Below are positions 12,624 to 23,950 of a stretch of 64,000 nucleotides of DNA, piece after piece; positions within the stretch are counted from its first letter, which is position 1, and each line of letters starts with the position of its first letter. The notes below the pieces were generated by a model. That model was not told where the DNA came from. It saw only the letters and a list, made by a program, of their open reading frames with translations, and ran no database searches. The DNA comes from Hemileia vastatrix (taxonomy: Eukaryota > Basidiomycota > Pucciniomycetes > Pucciniales > Zaghouaniaceae), in assembly GCA_030280995.1 (NCBI GenBank), contig JASXTE010000015.1, forward strand, positions 4,451,001 to 4,515,000, in the 5' to 3' direction. Position numbers and translations under genes: made by a program.

Positions 12624-13745
12624 ATGAACCCTAGTAGCTCTTACTTTCCTCATGGAAACCTGCCCACAAACACAAGAACACTTAATAGAATTTTTAATGA
12701 GACTTTGCCTCCATTCAATTCTCACTTTTGTAGATCTATACACAATTTTTGTCGTTCACTTTTGGATATGTCACCAGAATCAAATGGATGGAAACAAAAC
12801 CCTACTGAAGAGCAATTAGACAGATTTTCATCATTCGACATGAATTCTTGCAACATTGCCTTTGAACTACCTCATCCAGAATCAAATTCAGCGGTTTCAG
12901 AAAAGTTTCCACCAATTTTCCGTGAATCTTTTATTGAGCACCTTTGCATGTGTGGTTTCCCAGGATCAACTTTCGCTTGGAACCTAGATTGGTTTGACAA
13001 ATGGAACCAGGTCTTGGCAAATATTCTCATTAAACACTGGGACAATGCCTTAAAAACCAATAATTTGATTGCATATCCAATTGACTCAACTCAAATTAGC
13101 TTCTCAAATCAAATAGGAGTTCTTCACCGTTGGTTTTTAGTTCATGCTGATAGATTAAGACTTGGGAAGGATTCTCATAGCTCTCAAGAAATAATCAAAG
13201 TGAGAAAGCATAAATATAGAATAAATAAAAAAGTATGAAAATCCCTTTTTTTTCAACCGTTTTTATTTATGACCTTTATTTCAAATAACAAAGATTCTTA
13301 GAATTCAGTTAACCGAACTAAACTTCTTAAACAACTTCCACATTGTGAAACTTATCACAACCTTTTCACAAACATCAAATGTTGTTCAGACACCGAAATT
13401 GATAATGATGGATCGTTAAGACGTATCTTAATGCAATGGAGGTCTGAAGATTTTTCTAAAGTTGCACAATATCTTGACCAACAACACTTTGATATTCGAG
13501 ATAATTCAACCTACTCTGGCAGTGTGCTAAAGGACTTGGCCTTGTACAAAAGAATCAGTTTGGTTTCAACATTATCCCCTAACCTTAATCCTTCTCATGT
13601 CCCCCGGGGTTTGCCGAATGACTGTTATTCTCCCTTATATCTTGCATCTCTAAATCCTCAACAACTCAGACTTTTAAATCCTCAAAATCCCATAAATTTA
13701 CCTGCTCTCCTTGAAATTCTTTGTTCCTCTAATGTGAGTGATTGA
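12624..13745 (+). CDS. paralogue of the transposase companion, 350 aa, two exons
   Basis: Exons are 12624-13232 and 13302-13745, with a 69-bp GT..AG intron. The ATG encoding MNPSSS is preferred over the longer frame that opens upstream at a TTG. The protein aligns by eye with exons 2-3 of the 511-aa protein at 6078-7743. Shared features are a FxW...WNQV block, a basic YR-containing segment immediately before an intron in the same phase, C-C-SDTE against C-I-SDIE, an Arg-Trp-rich stretch, and LPNDCYS against LPKNCYS. It lacks the proline-rich N-terminal exon. It is divergent from the transposase and convergent with the SNF2 gene, whose last exon overlaps it by 17 bp. Function is unknown. Two copies flanking one transposase suggest duplication within, or capture by, a mobile unit. 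Confidence 0.7.
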
Positions 13746-16157
13746 CAAACTCCCTTAATAATAGGTTTGCACACTCATACTCCTCATTTCCACTGTTTGG
13801 GACACTTAGCCTTGAAAACAAAAACATAATTTTAATGATTACTATTATCATTAAAATTTATAGAAATGAAATTTGGCTTACATTGTTAGCTCCATTTTTT
13901 TCCTTTGAATCTTATACATGCTGAATTCTATACTTCCTTGTACAAAATAATTCAAAACATTTACTTCATTTTGCTGCCCCATTCTATACAGCCGATCAAC
14001 AGCCTGTTGCTCAACTGCTGGATTCCAATTTGGCTCCTATTTCAACATTGAACATATAAAAAATTTAATATTTTTGTTCTTAATATGAAATAAAAGACAT
14101 TGAGCTCACCATTATATATACATTTTGAGCACACCTGAGATCTATACCCACTCCTGCAGCCTGAATCGTTCCAACCAAAACTTGGCAATTTTTATTAAAA
14201 TGGAATTCATGCATATTTTTGTCTCGCTTTGTCTGGCTGAGTTCACCCGTAAGCTGGGTATACCTAATATTGTGGTCATCTAAAGCCATTTTTATTGTAT
14301 TTTGAAATATTAGAAAATTGTTTTTAATAAGCCAACACAATTTTGTAAAACAATTCATTATAGAATCACTTACATCTGCAAAAAGTCTGCAAAGTTGGAG
14401 AATATAACAGCTTTTGGAAAATTTATATCCCTTTCACCAGACAAAAAGTTTTTTAAGTGGCCTATAAGATGACAAATCTTTGCGGAATGCTGCCAGGTGA
14501 AATCAAAAGTTGGAGTTTCATCCAGATTTTCGTAGATTGGATGGTTGCAGAATTTTCTTAAAATCATCCGCTCTCTTAGAAACTCAGATGAGTCCCAAGG
14601 GAAGTCAGTGCTTCTGGAGGGCCCATATCGCTCAGTGAATCCTTCTTGAAGCACATCAAGTTTAGACCTCCATGGATCTGCTAATTGAACCGATATCCCC
14701 CTTTGAATCTTTTTTGGAAGAGACAAAATTGCATCCTTTGTTCTACGTAGGCTTATGACTTTCATTAAGTGATTGATTGATTTAATAGAATTAGCCTTTC
14801 CTTTTTGCAAACCTGGAAAAAGGAAATTCTTCCATAACCAGTCTTCTTGCCACTTTTCGATTCTAAGAAAAAATATGAGACTTTGAAGGTCAGTGGGCCT
14901 GTTCTGAAGTGGAGTTCCAGTCAAGCATAGTCGGTGTTGGGATTCCAAGTCAAATATTGTTTGAGCCCTCTGCGAGTAAGGATTTTTAATGTAACTAAAA
15001 GAATATTTATAAAAATTGATAATAAAAATTAAGTTTTAAGTTTTAGATATAGAAATGGGCACTAACTGAGCTTCATCTAAAACAACTCTATACCAAAAGA
15101 GCATTTGAGTCACCGGTATCTTTTTTTGGCTTTGATTTTTTGACATCGTTGGGCTAGCTATTTCATAGGTCGTTAAAACAATAGCAGTGTCCTGTAGCTC
15201 ATTGACATTAGTATTTTGACAATCCTTCCCATAAAGAACCTTGAAAGGAAGTGCATTATCTTCAAAGTGCACACTTATTTCATTGATCCAATTCGATAGT
15301 GTTGCCAGGGGGCATATAATCAGTGTGGCTGAACTCCGATTAATACCTTCTTGATTTTCTGATACCTGGAATTGTCTTGCTTCACCTTGAGTTGCACTTA
15401 TAAGAGAAAGAGTTGAAAGTGTCTTTCCCAAACCCATATCATCAGCAAGTATTGACCCGTTTCCTTCAGGCGGCAATTGATTGTTAGGAAACTGATCTTT
15501 ATAGTCATCGAATCCAGTTCTAAGCCAATGGTTGTCCTGGTGCCTCCACATGATATCCAACTTTTCCTTTAACATTCGTTCATTGTCAATCATAAAATTT
15601 ATTGCTTGAAGTTGATGTGTTTTGAGAACTGTTTTGATTCCTCGGATAAGTTGATCAGCTTTCCAATCTTGAGTACTCTGAGATATTTGGAAAGAGCCTT
15701 CAAAAATTACATGCGGGATATTAAAAAAGATAGTGGAGTCGTAGTTCAGGATTGGACATAAATCGATTTGTGCAGAAGAAAATGCTTCTTTAGCAAGACT
15801 GATTAGTGTACTTGAAGAAAAGAGGCATCCCCAAAGTTGATACTGATTACCAAAAACTGGAACCAAGTAAGCATGAAAATAGAAAGGCTTCATAGGATTC
15901 AAGGCACTTCTTTGGTTTAAATGGTGAGATCCAGAGCCAATGTCACCCAATAGTGGTCCAATGTGCTGACTCTGCACTTGAGAAAGATTACCAACAAGGG
16001 TTGGTTTTCTTTCTTCAAATAGTCCAAAAATATGAACATTCGAATGGCCTCGCTGTAAAATTGTGGGGGTCGGTGAGTTTTGAAATCTTGAAATTACATT
16101 CATATAAATTTGATCGATTGTTATTGAGAACTGTCCAACACATCTGAGACTTGACAT
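13729..16157 (-). pseudogene. SNF2-family DNA-dependent ATPase, probably splice-damaged
   Basis: Exons are 16157-15067, 14967-14374, an exon ending at 14110, 14036-13882 and 13810-13729. Introns of 99, 73 and 71 bp are clear. Helicase motifs are present in order: Walker A in ADDMGLGKT, the TLIICPLATLSNW block, a DEAQ in place of the usual DEAH/DEGH, CLTGTPLQN, SLRRTKDAI, then in the second lobe VLVGTIQAAGVGIDL and EPNWNPAVEQQAVDRLYR. Family members use ATP to translocate on DNA and remodel nucleosomes or assist repair. There is no RING insertion, unlike many RAD5/RAD16 relatives. After the GTAAGT donor at 14373 I find no in-frame AG acceptor: the expected site near 14303 reads TTTCA, and the next AG (about 14285) creates an immediate stop. 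Either an unusual splice is used or the copy is dead. Confidence 0.75.
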
Positions 16158-16795
16158 ATTAAGTAAGAATAGTATCTGAAGATAGTGGTTGTTAAAAGAT
16201 GAATTGAAGCAAAAAATGAAGAATCAGTTTTGAATAAAACGACAAAATAACTTTTTAGCATATGCTATGCTAAGCTCATAATTCTTTCACATGTATTATT
16301 ATTATCTTTTTAATAAATATTGGAAGTAAATCAATGATAACTGAAATGAATAATATGTCTTAAAAATAAATCTTGAGCCTATAGAGTAAATTTTGGTTTG
16401 TGGAGGAAGAAAAATTTTCTCAATAAAAATGTGCATTATTGTTACATTATAATCACAAAATAGAATAATTTCACTCTTATTACACTTATTTATGTTTCTG
16501 TCTAATAGTAAAATGCTTTAGATGTCAGTTCAAAATCCAAATTGAAACTACTACCTAGAACGATATCTTGATACTAACATACTTTTTGTAAGTCTTTGGA
16601 AAGACACTTATGGTGATCTCAATAATATTAAAATTGATTTGAATTGTATGTTTTATCAAATATCTATGTAGTCTAGTGTAATAATTGAGATACTACAGTT
16701 TAACCTTCTGTTACCAACTTGGCAAGAAAATATATGTAGATATTCTTAGAACGAATATCAAATTTTGCTTTCCACAAGATGGGAAAGTGAATATT
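16158..16795. other. gene-free spacer upstream of SNF2
   Basis: AT-rich sequence without supported features, apart from the presumed promoter of the SNF2 gene near its left edge. Confidence 0.4.
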
Positions 16796-17052
16796 ATGAT
16801 ATGTTAAATGATATGTTCAAGCTTTGCTCAATCTGTGCTCAGCTCAAAATCAAAGTAATCACCAAGCTCCAAGAAACCTGTGATTGAGTTTGGTTGAACC
16901 TAGGTCTAACTGATTACCAAATCTTTGTCCAATTAATTTAAATCTGGTTTCACAATGAACTCCCAACAGCCTTCCAACAGCTTTCCAACCACTTCCCAAC
17001 ATTTTTAAATGAGGGGTATTGCTAGCAATACCCCCCCAAATTTTCTGTGGTG
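16796..17052. mobile_element. right end of a CACCA-type element (hairpin GGTATTGCTAGCAATACC)
   Basis: The sequence ends with a perfect hairpin GGTATTGCTAGCAATACC, a run of C, and ...GTGGTG at 17052. This is the same layout as the other CACCAC-ended elements in the window (hairpin GGACTTGCTAGCAAGTCC), but with a different stem. The interior shows short direct repeats (CCAACAGC, CAGCTTTCCAAC). No matching left end was found, and the left boundary given is only where repeat-like sequence becomes visible. It abuts a Gypsy pol remnant, whose 5' part is missing. Confidence 0.5.
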
Positions 17053-17298
17053 CCTTATACTTCCAACTGTGACTTATTTTCCAAAAGAAGTGGAAGACCT
17101 AAGAAAAACTCTCAGGAAGTAACAGAAACTGCAGAAATTGATAAAATTCTCAATGATAGAATTATCACTTCTGAAAGAGGTACTGAATATTTATTGAGAT
17201 ATAAGAAAAAATAATCTGAACATGATGCATGGATACCTGGAAAGGAAATTTTAAATCTTCCTACTCTTTTAAAGAAGTATAAAAAGAAAAAATCTTAG
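17053..17298 (+). pseudogene. C-terminal AT-hook/chromodomain tail of a Gypsy integrase (remnant)
   Basis: The translation gives GRPKKN followed by EIDKILNDRIITSERG...LLRYKK, then a stop and LPTLLKKYKKKK. It is a close relative of the tail at 52615-52868 of the complete Gypsy element. Only this tail and the adjoining LTR survive. Everything upstream has been replaced by the CACCA-type end at 17052. One TAA interrupts the frame. Confidence 0.8.
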
Positions 17299-17327
17299 CA
17301 TTTTTTTTATTATTTTTTTAGAGTGGG

Positions 17328-18638
17328 TGTTTCAGACAGGCTATCTCAGGAGCCCAGTAAATTTTATGTCAATTTACTGGAACTAAAAGAGGGCGTAAAA
17401 ATATGCTTATTATGTATATAAATTAATATTATATTGCATAATGAAATGATATAATTTTTTTATTAAATATATATAATAATTATCATATTAAATATATTAT
17501 TATATAAATTATTTATACATTTAAATTAAGCATGATTTATTTCATATTCTATAAATTATGGCGCATTTTTATGTATTTTATAAATATAAATTAAAAATTA
17601 ATTAATTATAAGCATATATTATAATTATAAGTGTAAAATTAACTTATAATGTAATTAAATTAATTAATTAAAATTATATATCAAATAAAGCCATACATAT
17701 CTTATTAAACAATTATATTGGGCGCTTTTTTGTCCCTTAATTGTTTCAGTAAAATTTTTAAATAAATTAATACAATTATCTAATAAGATGGGATTCAAAT
17801 TCTCACTTTAAATTAAAAATATCATTAAATTAATTATTCTTTTCATTTAAAATAGTTATTGAATTAATTACAAAGCTAAAACAATTAGTTAAATTTTCTT
17901 TATACTGGATTTTATTGATTACATGAATTTTGGTGTGAAAATAATTCTATTTGTTTTGCTTAAACCCTTTACATCTCACTGTAATATCTGTTTTGGATTA
18001 TTTTACTCACTGTTCTTATGTTTCAGACTTACTTAGTTACTGATTATTTTAATTAATTGTGTTGGGAACTTATGGTGGGAAGGTTGGTTACTTACTCACA
18101 GGTTTAGTTTATTGTCTCATGTTTTTCTCTCAATATCTATGTTTTAGTTATATTCTTTTATATTCTTGTCTTACCATATTACTATTTTGTAATTACTCAT
18201 TTGTGGTGCTTCATAGGATCCTTTGCCTATAAAAGGCTTTGTATAATTCCCTGTAGCTGCATCACTAATTACACTCAACTTTTAACATATTTTATAAATA
18301 TATATAACACGTTTATTTTATTTTTATTAGTATTATAAGTCTAATTTAAAAGGTAAATAAATATTCTAAGGTTTCAGTAAGTCTATTAATAATAGTAATT
18401 GTTTTCTGTGCATTGAAGATAGTACTTACTTAAATAAATATATTATAAATAAATAAAACCTCACCATTGTGTCAATCTTAAGAAATAGTTGTTGCATCTC
18501 TTTTCAATAACTCAATTATTTTATTAATTTCATTTCTTTTAACTTTTGTAAAACCTCTTCTTTATATTTTTCTTTTCCTCCTTTATTTATTTCTTCTTCT
18601 TCTTCTTCTTCTTCTTCTTCTAGAGGTCTGGCTAACAA
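17328..18638 (+). repeat. LTR of a Gypsy element (same family as 44974-53440)
   Basis: It begins TGTTTCAGACAGG followed by CTATCTCAGGAGCCCAG, matching the LTR starts at 44974 and 52902. It ends in GGCTAACA at a position equivalent to the ends at 46041 and 53440. A TATA-like box (CCTATAAAAGGC, about 18228) marks a probable U3/R transition. A CTT/TTC microsatellite lies just before the end (18590-18620). It follows the pol tail directly, so it is the 3' LTR of a truncated copy. Confidence 0.8.
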
Positions 18639-18819
18639 TTGTCCTGGTGATCAATAAAACTATGTACATTGTCATCATGTAAAGACAAGTTTAAAATGTT
18701 ATTTTAAAATGAATAAGTTTTTAAATATTTATCAAATATATGAAATAACTCTCTATCAATCTCATTACCTATAAGTAATTCACTGTTAGTATTATATAAT
18801 TAATTCTGAGAAGATGGAT

Positions 18820-19050
18820 GACTCACCAAGATCTTATTCCATTTCCCCTGCCTCTCCTTGGCTTTCCCCCATAAGAATAACTCCTGAAGCCCTTTTGTTG
18901 AGTAATTTTGTAGTTTTGAGCATACTAGTCACACTTCCATTTTCTTACAGTGATCTTTTGGTCCTCCAATTGGGTTGGAGGTGTGGCTGTGGAATTGATG
19001 GGTGCAACTGTTGTTGGTTGAGCTTTTATTTCCACTAGAGCTGCATTGAC
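18820..19050 (-). pseudogene. degraded gag-like coding fragment
   Basis: Read on the minus strand this stretch gives a plausible, stop-interrupted protein fragment. A Thr/Pro-rich segment (TVAPINSTATPPTQLEDQ) is followed after stops by a basic Gly/Arg segment (YGGKPRRGRGNG). It fits the C-terminal part of the gag-like remnant whose earlier pieces lie at 19990-20070 and 24694-24957, if the tandem repeat and the 4.6-kb element are later insertions. The family is not identified. Confidence 0.35.
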
Positions 19051-19079
19051 TTCTATGAAATCTATTGTAGGATAGTTTT

Positions 19080-19848
19080 TTATCTTTATTTAATAACAAA
19101 TAAACACTCAGTTAAAACACCACACGCTGAATAGCCAAATACGTTCTATTAATCACCTGTCCAAGTGAGTGATGAAATAGGAATTCAGGTAAGTGATGAA
19201 ATGATGGTGTTTAGTTAGTTATGAAAAAAATGATAAAAGAGAAAAGATAATGATCAGTCAGTATTAATCGTTGTAATAAATAAGTATTGGATTGCATTTT
19301 GTTATAATAATAATAATGATAATATACCTTTATTTAATAACAGATAAACACTATCAGTTAAAACACCACACGCTGAATAGCCAAATATGTTTTATCAATC
19401 ACCTGTCCAAGTGAGTGATGAAATAGGAATTAAGGTAAGTGATGAAATGATGGTGTTTAGTTAGTTAAGAAAAAAATGATAAAAGAGAAAAGATAATGAT
19501 CAGTCAGTATTAATCGTTGTAATAAATAAGTATTGGATTGCGTTTTGTTATAATAATAATAATGATAATATACCTTTATTTAATAACAGATAAACACTAT
19601 CAGTTAAAACACCAAACACTGAATAGCCAAATACGTTTTATCAATCAACTACAACCACCCTACATGTTAGCTGCATACCAATATAAGCGTGATCTATATA
19701 ACTACCTGTCTAAGTGAGTGATGAAATAGGAATTCAGGTAAGTGATGAAATGATGGTGTTTTGTTAGTTATGAAATAAATGATAAAAGAGAAAAGATAAT
19801 GATCAGTCAGTATTAATCGTTGTAATAAATAAGTATTGGATAGAGATA
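19080..19848. repeat. tandem repeat, about 242 bp x 3
   Basis: Three head-to-tail copies start near 19089, 19332 and 19574, each beginning TTTAATAACA(A/G)ATAAACAC and ending near AATAAGTATTGGAT. The first two are nearly identical. The third carries an extra block of about 70 bp (around 19640-19710). Each unit contains two related copies of a short direct repeat (AAGTGAGTGATGAAAT / AAGTGATGAAATGATGG) and a TAA-rich microsatellite. Confidence 0.9.
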
Positions 19849-19989
19849 TAGACACAGAGGCACAGCTAAATATATTCCAACACTAATCAAATACATACTG
19901 ACAGATCGATAAGAAAATAAATGTATACACAATCAACATCTACTCTTAATCATGGGTTAAGCAGATATAGTGAACACCACAATAGATAA

Positions 19990-20070
19990 AACTATTCGCT
20001 ACATTCTACTCCTTCCTCCAACAAAACCCTGAGAAGCTCTTTTCTCCAGATTGTTTATCTGGTCTACTAT
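19990..20070 (-). pseudogene. gag-like fragment, downstream side of an element insertion
   Basis: The minus-strand translation gives a short coiled-coil-like segment (VDQINNLEKRA) that ends at a stop around 20000. Its upstream half is found at 24694-24957, on the other side of the CACCA element. If the element and one copy of its TAT duplication are removed, the frame reads straight through. This is good evidence that both pieces were one coding region. Confidence 0.55.
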
Positions 20071-23000
20071 CACCACGCAATATTTGGGGGGGACTTGCTA
20101 GCAAGTCCTCAACTTGAATTCAGATGGAATTCAGACTGAACTCAGACTGAACTCAGACTGAACTTTACTTTGAACTCATCTTGGGCTCTTAACCAAACAT
20201 GGATGAGTCTGTGCTTGAGTAATAGTGAAAGTTTAATAAATAATTTATAGAAATAATTACAAGGGAAGATTAATAATCTGATCCATTCACAGAATTTTTT
20301 TCACAAAACTCATTTTCATTTTCATTTTGAATTTCACCTGATCACTTAAAAGACTGAAAATTATACTATTTATTTCAAAAACATCACTTTTAACCTCTCT
20401 AATTATTTTATTCTATTTTTTTTGAAAAAATATAAAATAATATCAGTGGTTCTCTTTAATGATAACTCCTTTTAACCATGAATTTGAAGCTTTTATTTTT
20501 TAATTTAAACCATATTACCTGATATTTTTTTTTGTATTTTTATTATTTCTTATTATGCAATATAATTATTTTAAACTCAATGGAATTATTTAATAAAAAT
20601 ATTGAACCATAAAAATTCTCAAGTTTCTATTCTAGAATACTGTGAAAAGACTCATAATTAAGAAAAATAAAAGATAGAAATATGTTTTCATAATTTCTGT
20701 TTCAATGAAGTTCTCTAATATCTTCTTTACACTTAGCACTAATAATTGATAAATTGTTTAATTATATGTCTAGAAAGAAGTATAATTCTTATACAAGTGA
20801 ATTTTAATCCAGTTTTTTCCATTTTTGTATGCAAGAAGATGATTAAAATTAAAAGGAAATATCTTTTTGCTCTTTTTTTTTCTATCGAATATTCAACTAC
20901 TAAGAATTTTCACAATATTAATTTATTCAATGTAATACACATATGATTTTCTGGAACTCTTCATGATGTATTTCATCAAAATTCAATGTAAATATGGTTA
21001 TTTGGTAGAGTAATCTCATGAGTTGAAATAATTAATCACTACTTAGTGAATTTTTCATATGAAAGACTGAAATTCAAGCTAGATGTAAAAATTTAAAGAT
21101 AATTAAAACAAAGTAGTATAAATTTATTTAAACTTTAATTTTAGTACTTGATTTTGCTTCAATGCTGTATTGTGGGATAATTTCAGTGTCAACCTGGGAA
21201 TAAGCACCATATAATTTGAAAAGTGATCTCATGTTAAAAAATGTGCTTCAGGTAGATATTTTGATTGTATTATTGTTCAAGAACTGAATTAAATTGGTAA
21301 AAGTGGTAATTTTTCATAATTCTATCAGTTTCAAATTAAAAAACTATTATATGATATTCATTTTGTAAAAAAGACACAATAGGTAATTTAGATTATACCC
21401 ATGTAGAAAAGCAGGTGTAAAGGCAATCATCTTTTTATTAAAAATAATATAATTCCATGTTTTAAATGAAAAGAAAAAATATTTCAATTCTATGGTTTTG
21501 AAAAATAAATTAAATGAAACATTTCAGGTACGCTTTTTTAGTCATTAGAATCAAAGTTTTGATAGGAGTAATTCACAACTGAACACTTACACGCAATTGT
21601 AAAATTATATATATGGGTTCAAGATTTATCAATGATTTATTGGAATTATGATATTTATGCTGATTGGTAGATCTTATATGATGTTTCTATTCAGTTTCTA
21701 AGTGTATGAAAAACAATCCCTTTGATATTTTATTTAAACAGAAGAATTTAAAAATTTTCTTGAAATTGGCCTTATCACAAAGCAATACTGGAATGGTTAT
21801 ATTGTTATAAAAATTAATTTAAATAGCAATATTTCAAATCTTCATAACAGATTTTAAACTAAACATAAATATTAAAATTTGACTTTTTATAAAAATATAT
21901 ATTGATTTAAAAGATATTTACTTATTTTTTTTTTTACAAAATGACCAATTTTATCCTGTGAGGCTTCCATTCAACTTAAATGTGTAAGTCTAAAAAATTA
22001 ATATGATGCTCTGAATACTCTATATAATGTGTACCTAAGGCAAAAATAATGTTTTTTTGAAGTACTTTAAATCTAAGCAGAAGAGCTGATATCTTTTTTA
22101 TGTAATATAGTTGTATAAAATTGATTTTTAGGTAGTTTCGTAATACGTAATATGGAAAGAAATCATATCATAATAATATATAATCAACTTAAAACTTTTT
22201 TTAATATAATATTATCTAAAAATAATTCTTAATATGTACTTATTTTTAAAACTTCAAATGTTTAATAAAAATATTTTGATATAAAAATATAATTATTTTT
22301 ATATTTAAAAGTAATTAATAAAACTTCTAAAAAAGTATAAATTTTTTCATGGCTTAAATTATTATGAACCACACTTGGAAACAAGATTGCATTGAGAGTT
22401 CAATCTAAGTTCCACCAAAAACATGATAAATAATTTTTTTGAAAATGTATATAGTCATTGAAATGAAAAAAAATTAGTAAAAGAAAGGACTCAGATATTT
22501 TATTCTGTTACTGAATAGATTATCATAAATATATTGAGGTAGATAACTTATTGAAGTTTTTTAAATTTGCAGTTATTACAGTCAATTATCCAGTTATATA
22601 TAGCAATCACAAAACAAGAAATAAGCCTAAATGGTTATATATGTGGATAAATCTTTTCCTCAACCTTTACCCTAATTATTTAATTTAATTCAAAGCTATT
22701 TTTAATCTAACCAACATATTTTACTATTACATTTAAAAATAAATACAATAAACTCAAAAAATACATAAGTTCAATAGTTTAAAATTTCTTTAAATGTTTT
22801 ATTCTAGTTTTTAACTTTTTGCTACAATTTTCCTATTATATTATTTATTTATATCATGTATAGTTATCAAAAGAATTCTGTGAATTATTGTGTAAAAAAG
22901 CAAAATAGTATTTCATTATCAATTATTTTACTATATTACTTTCTTAGTCTTAAAGTGCATTGTAAATCAAAAATATAAAATAAAGACGTATAAACTATAG

Positions 23001-23079
23001 GTTTAAGTTAAAAAATATCAATAAAAAATAATTATCAATCATTTTCCATATCGGCAGAATAGAGCTGTAGATTGAGGGG

Positions 23080-23122
23080 GTGGACTCTGATGTTCGCCCG
23101 AAGAACAAAGTTCACACTCCAT
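23080..23122. other. conserved hairpin bordering the GC-rich tract
   Basis: The imperfect palindrome GGACTCTGATGTTCGCCCG/AAGAACAAAGTTCAC is matched by a better hairpin (GAACTCTGTTTTTGGGGC and its complement) at 36921-36964, at the corresponding place inside the second CACCA element. The conserved position suggests it belongs to the element or to a smaller element nested in the common ancestor. Confidence 0.55.
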
Positions 23123-23279
23123 TTTTCACTACCTCAATGGACAACCTGTCAATCTCTCCACACAAATTTTTCTGCTTTTTCATTTCTGTTAATTCTATTA
23201 CCACTCACCACCCTTTTATTGCCCTCCTGATACATTTGCTACACCCTTTAAGCTTCAAAATCTATGTTTAAGCCCTCCT

Positions 23280-23950
23280 CACTACTCCCCTCCACTCTAT
23301 TTTCACTTTTAACACAACTACACCCCTTTTGCAACCTCTCGCTCACCTCCCATTCCCCTCACTCACCCCACTCACCTCCATTAGCCCTCACCAGCCTTTC
23401 TCTCACATTCTAAAACTATTACTCACCTCCCCAGTTTATTGTCCACATCCCCCAGCTCTCGCTTACCTCCCCTAGCCCTTTCTCACCTTCCCAATCTTTC
23501 CAGCCCTTCACTCACCTCTTACAGCCTCCCCCAGTCCCTTACTTTGGCTGGAGATGTGAGCGAGGTGCTGTAAAGACTAAGGAAGGCTGGGAGAAGTGAG
23601 TGAGAGGCTTTTATTACCTCCCACAGACTTTCAAAGCCCCTCGCTCACCTCCCCCAGCTTCCCAAGTCCCTTAATTTGGCTGGAGATGTGAACGAGGTGC
23701 TGTAAAGACTAAGTAGGGCTGTGAGTAGTAGGTGAGAGGCTTTTATCAACTCTCCTAGCCCTTTAAGGACCCTTGCTCACCTTTTCCAGCCTTCCCGAAG
23801 TGGGTTAGGGGATTTTATAACCTCTCCCAGCCCTGTAAAGCCCCTCTCTCACCTTCCCCAGCCTTCCCCAGTTCCTTTATTTTTCTGGGGGAGGTGAGCG
23901 ATGAGATTGAAGAGGTGAAAAAAGTGTTGGGGAGGCATGCAAGGGCTTGG
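23280..23950. repeat. GC-rich imperfect tandem repeat, unit about 125 bp
   Basis: Blocks containing TTTGGCTGGAGATGTGA and GAGGTGCTGTAAAGACTAAG recur at about 23545 and 23670, with a more decayed third copy near 23790-23900. The strand is strongly C-rich (CCTCCCCCAGCC) in an otherwise AT-rich region. Short proline/leucine-rich frames across it are compositional artefacts. Confidence 0.7.

Noticed and set aside
18814..19038. 74-codon plus-strand frame starting MDDSPRSYS
   Set aside because: The minus strand of the same segment gives a more protein-like Thr/Pro then Gly/Arg sequence consistent with the neighbouring gag-like pieces, so the plus frame is taken as its shadow.
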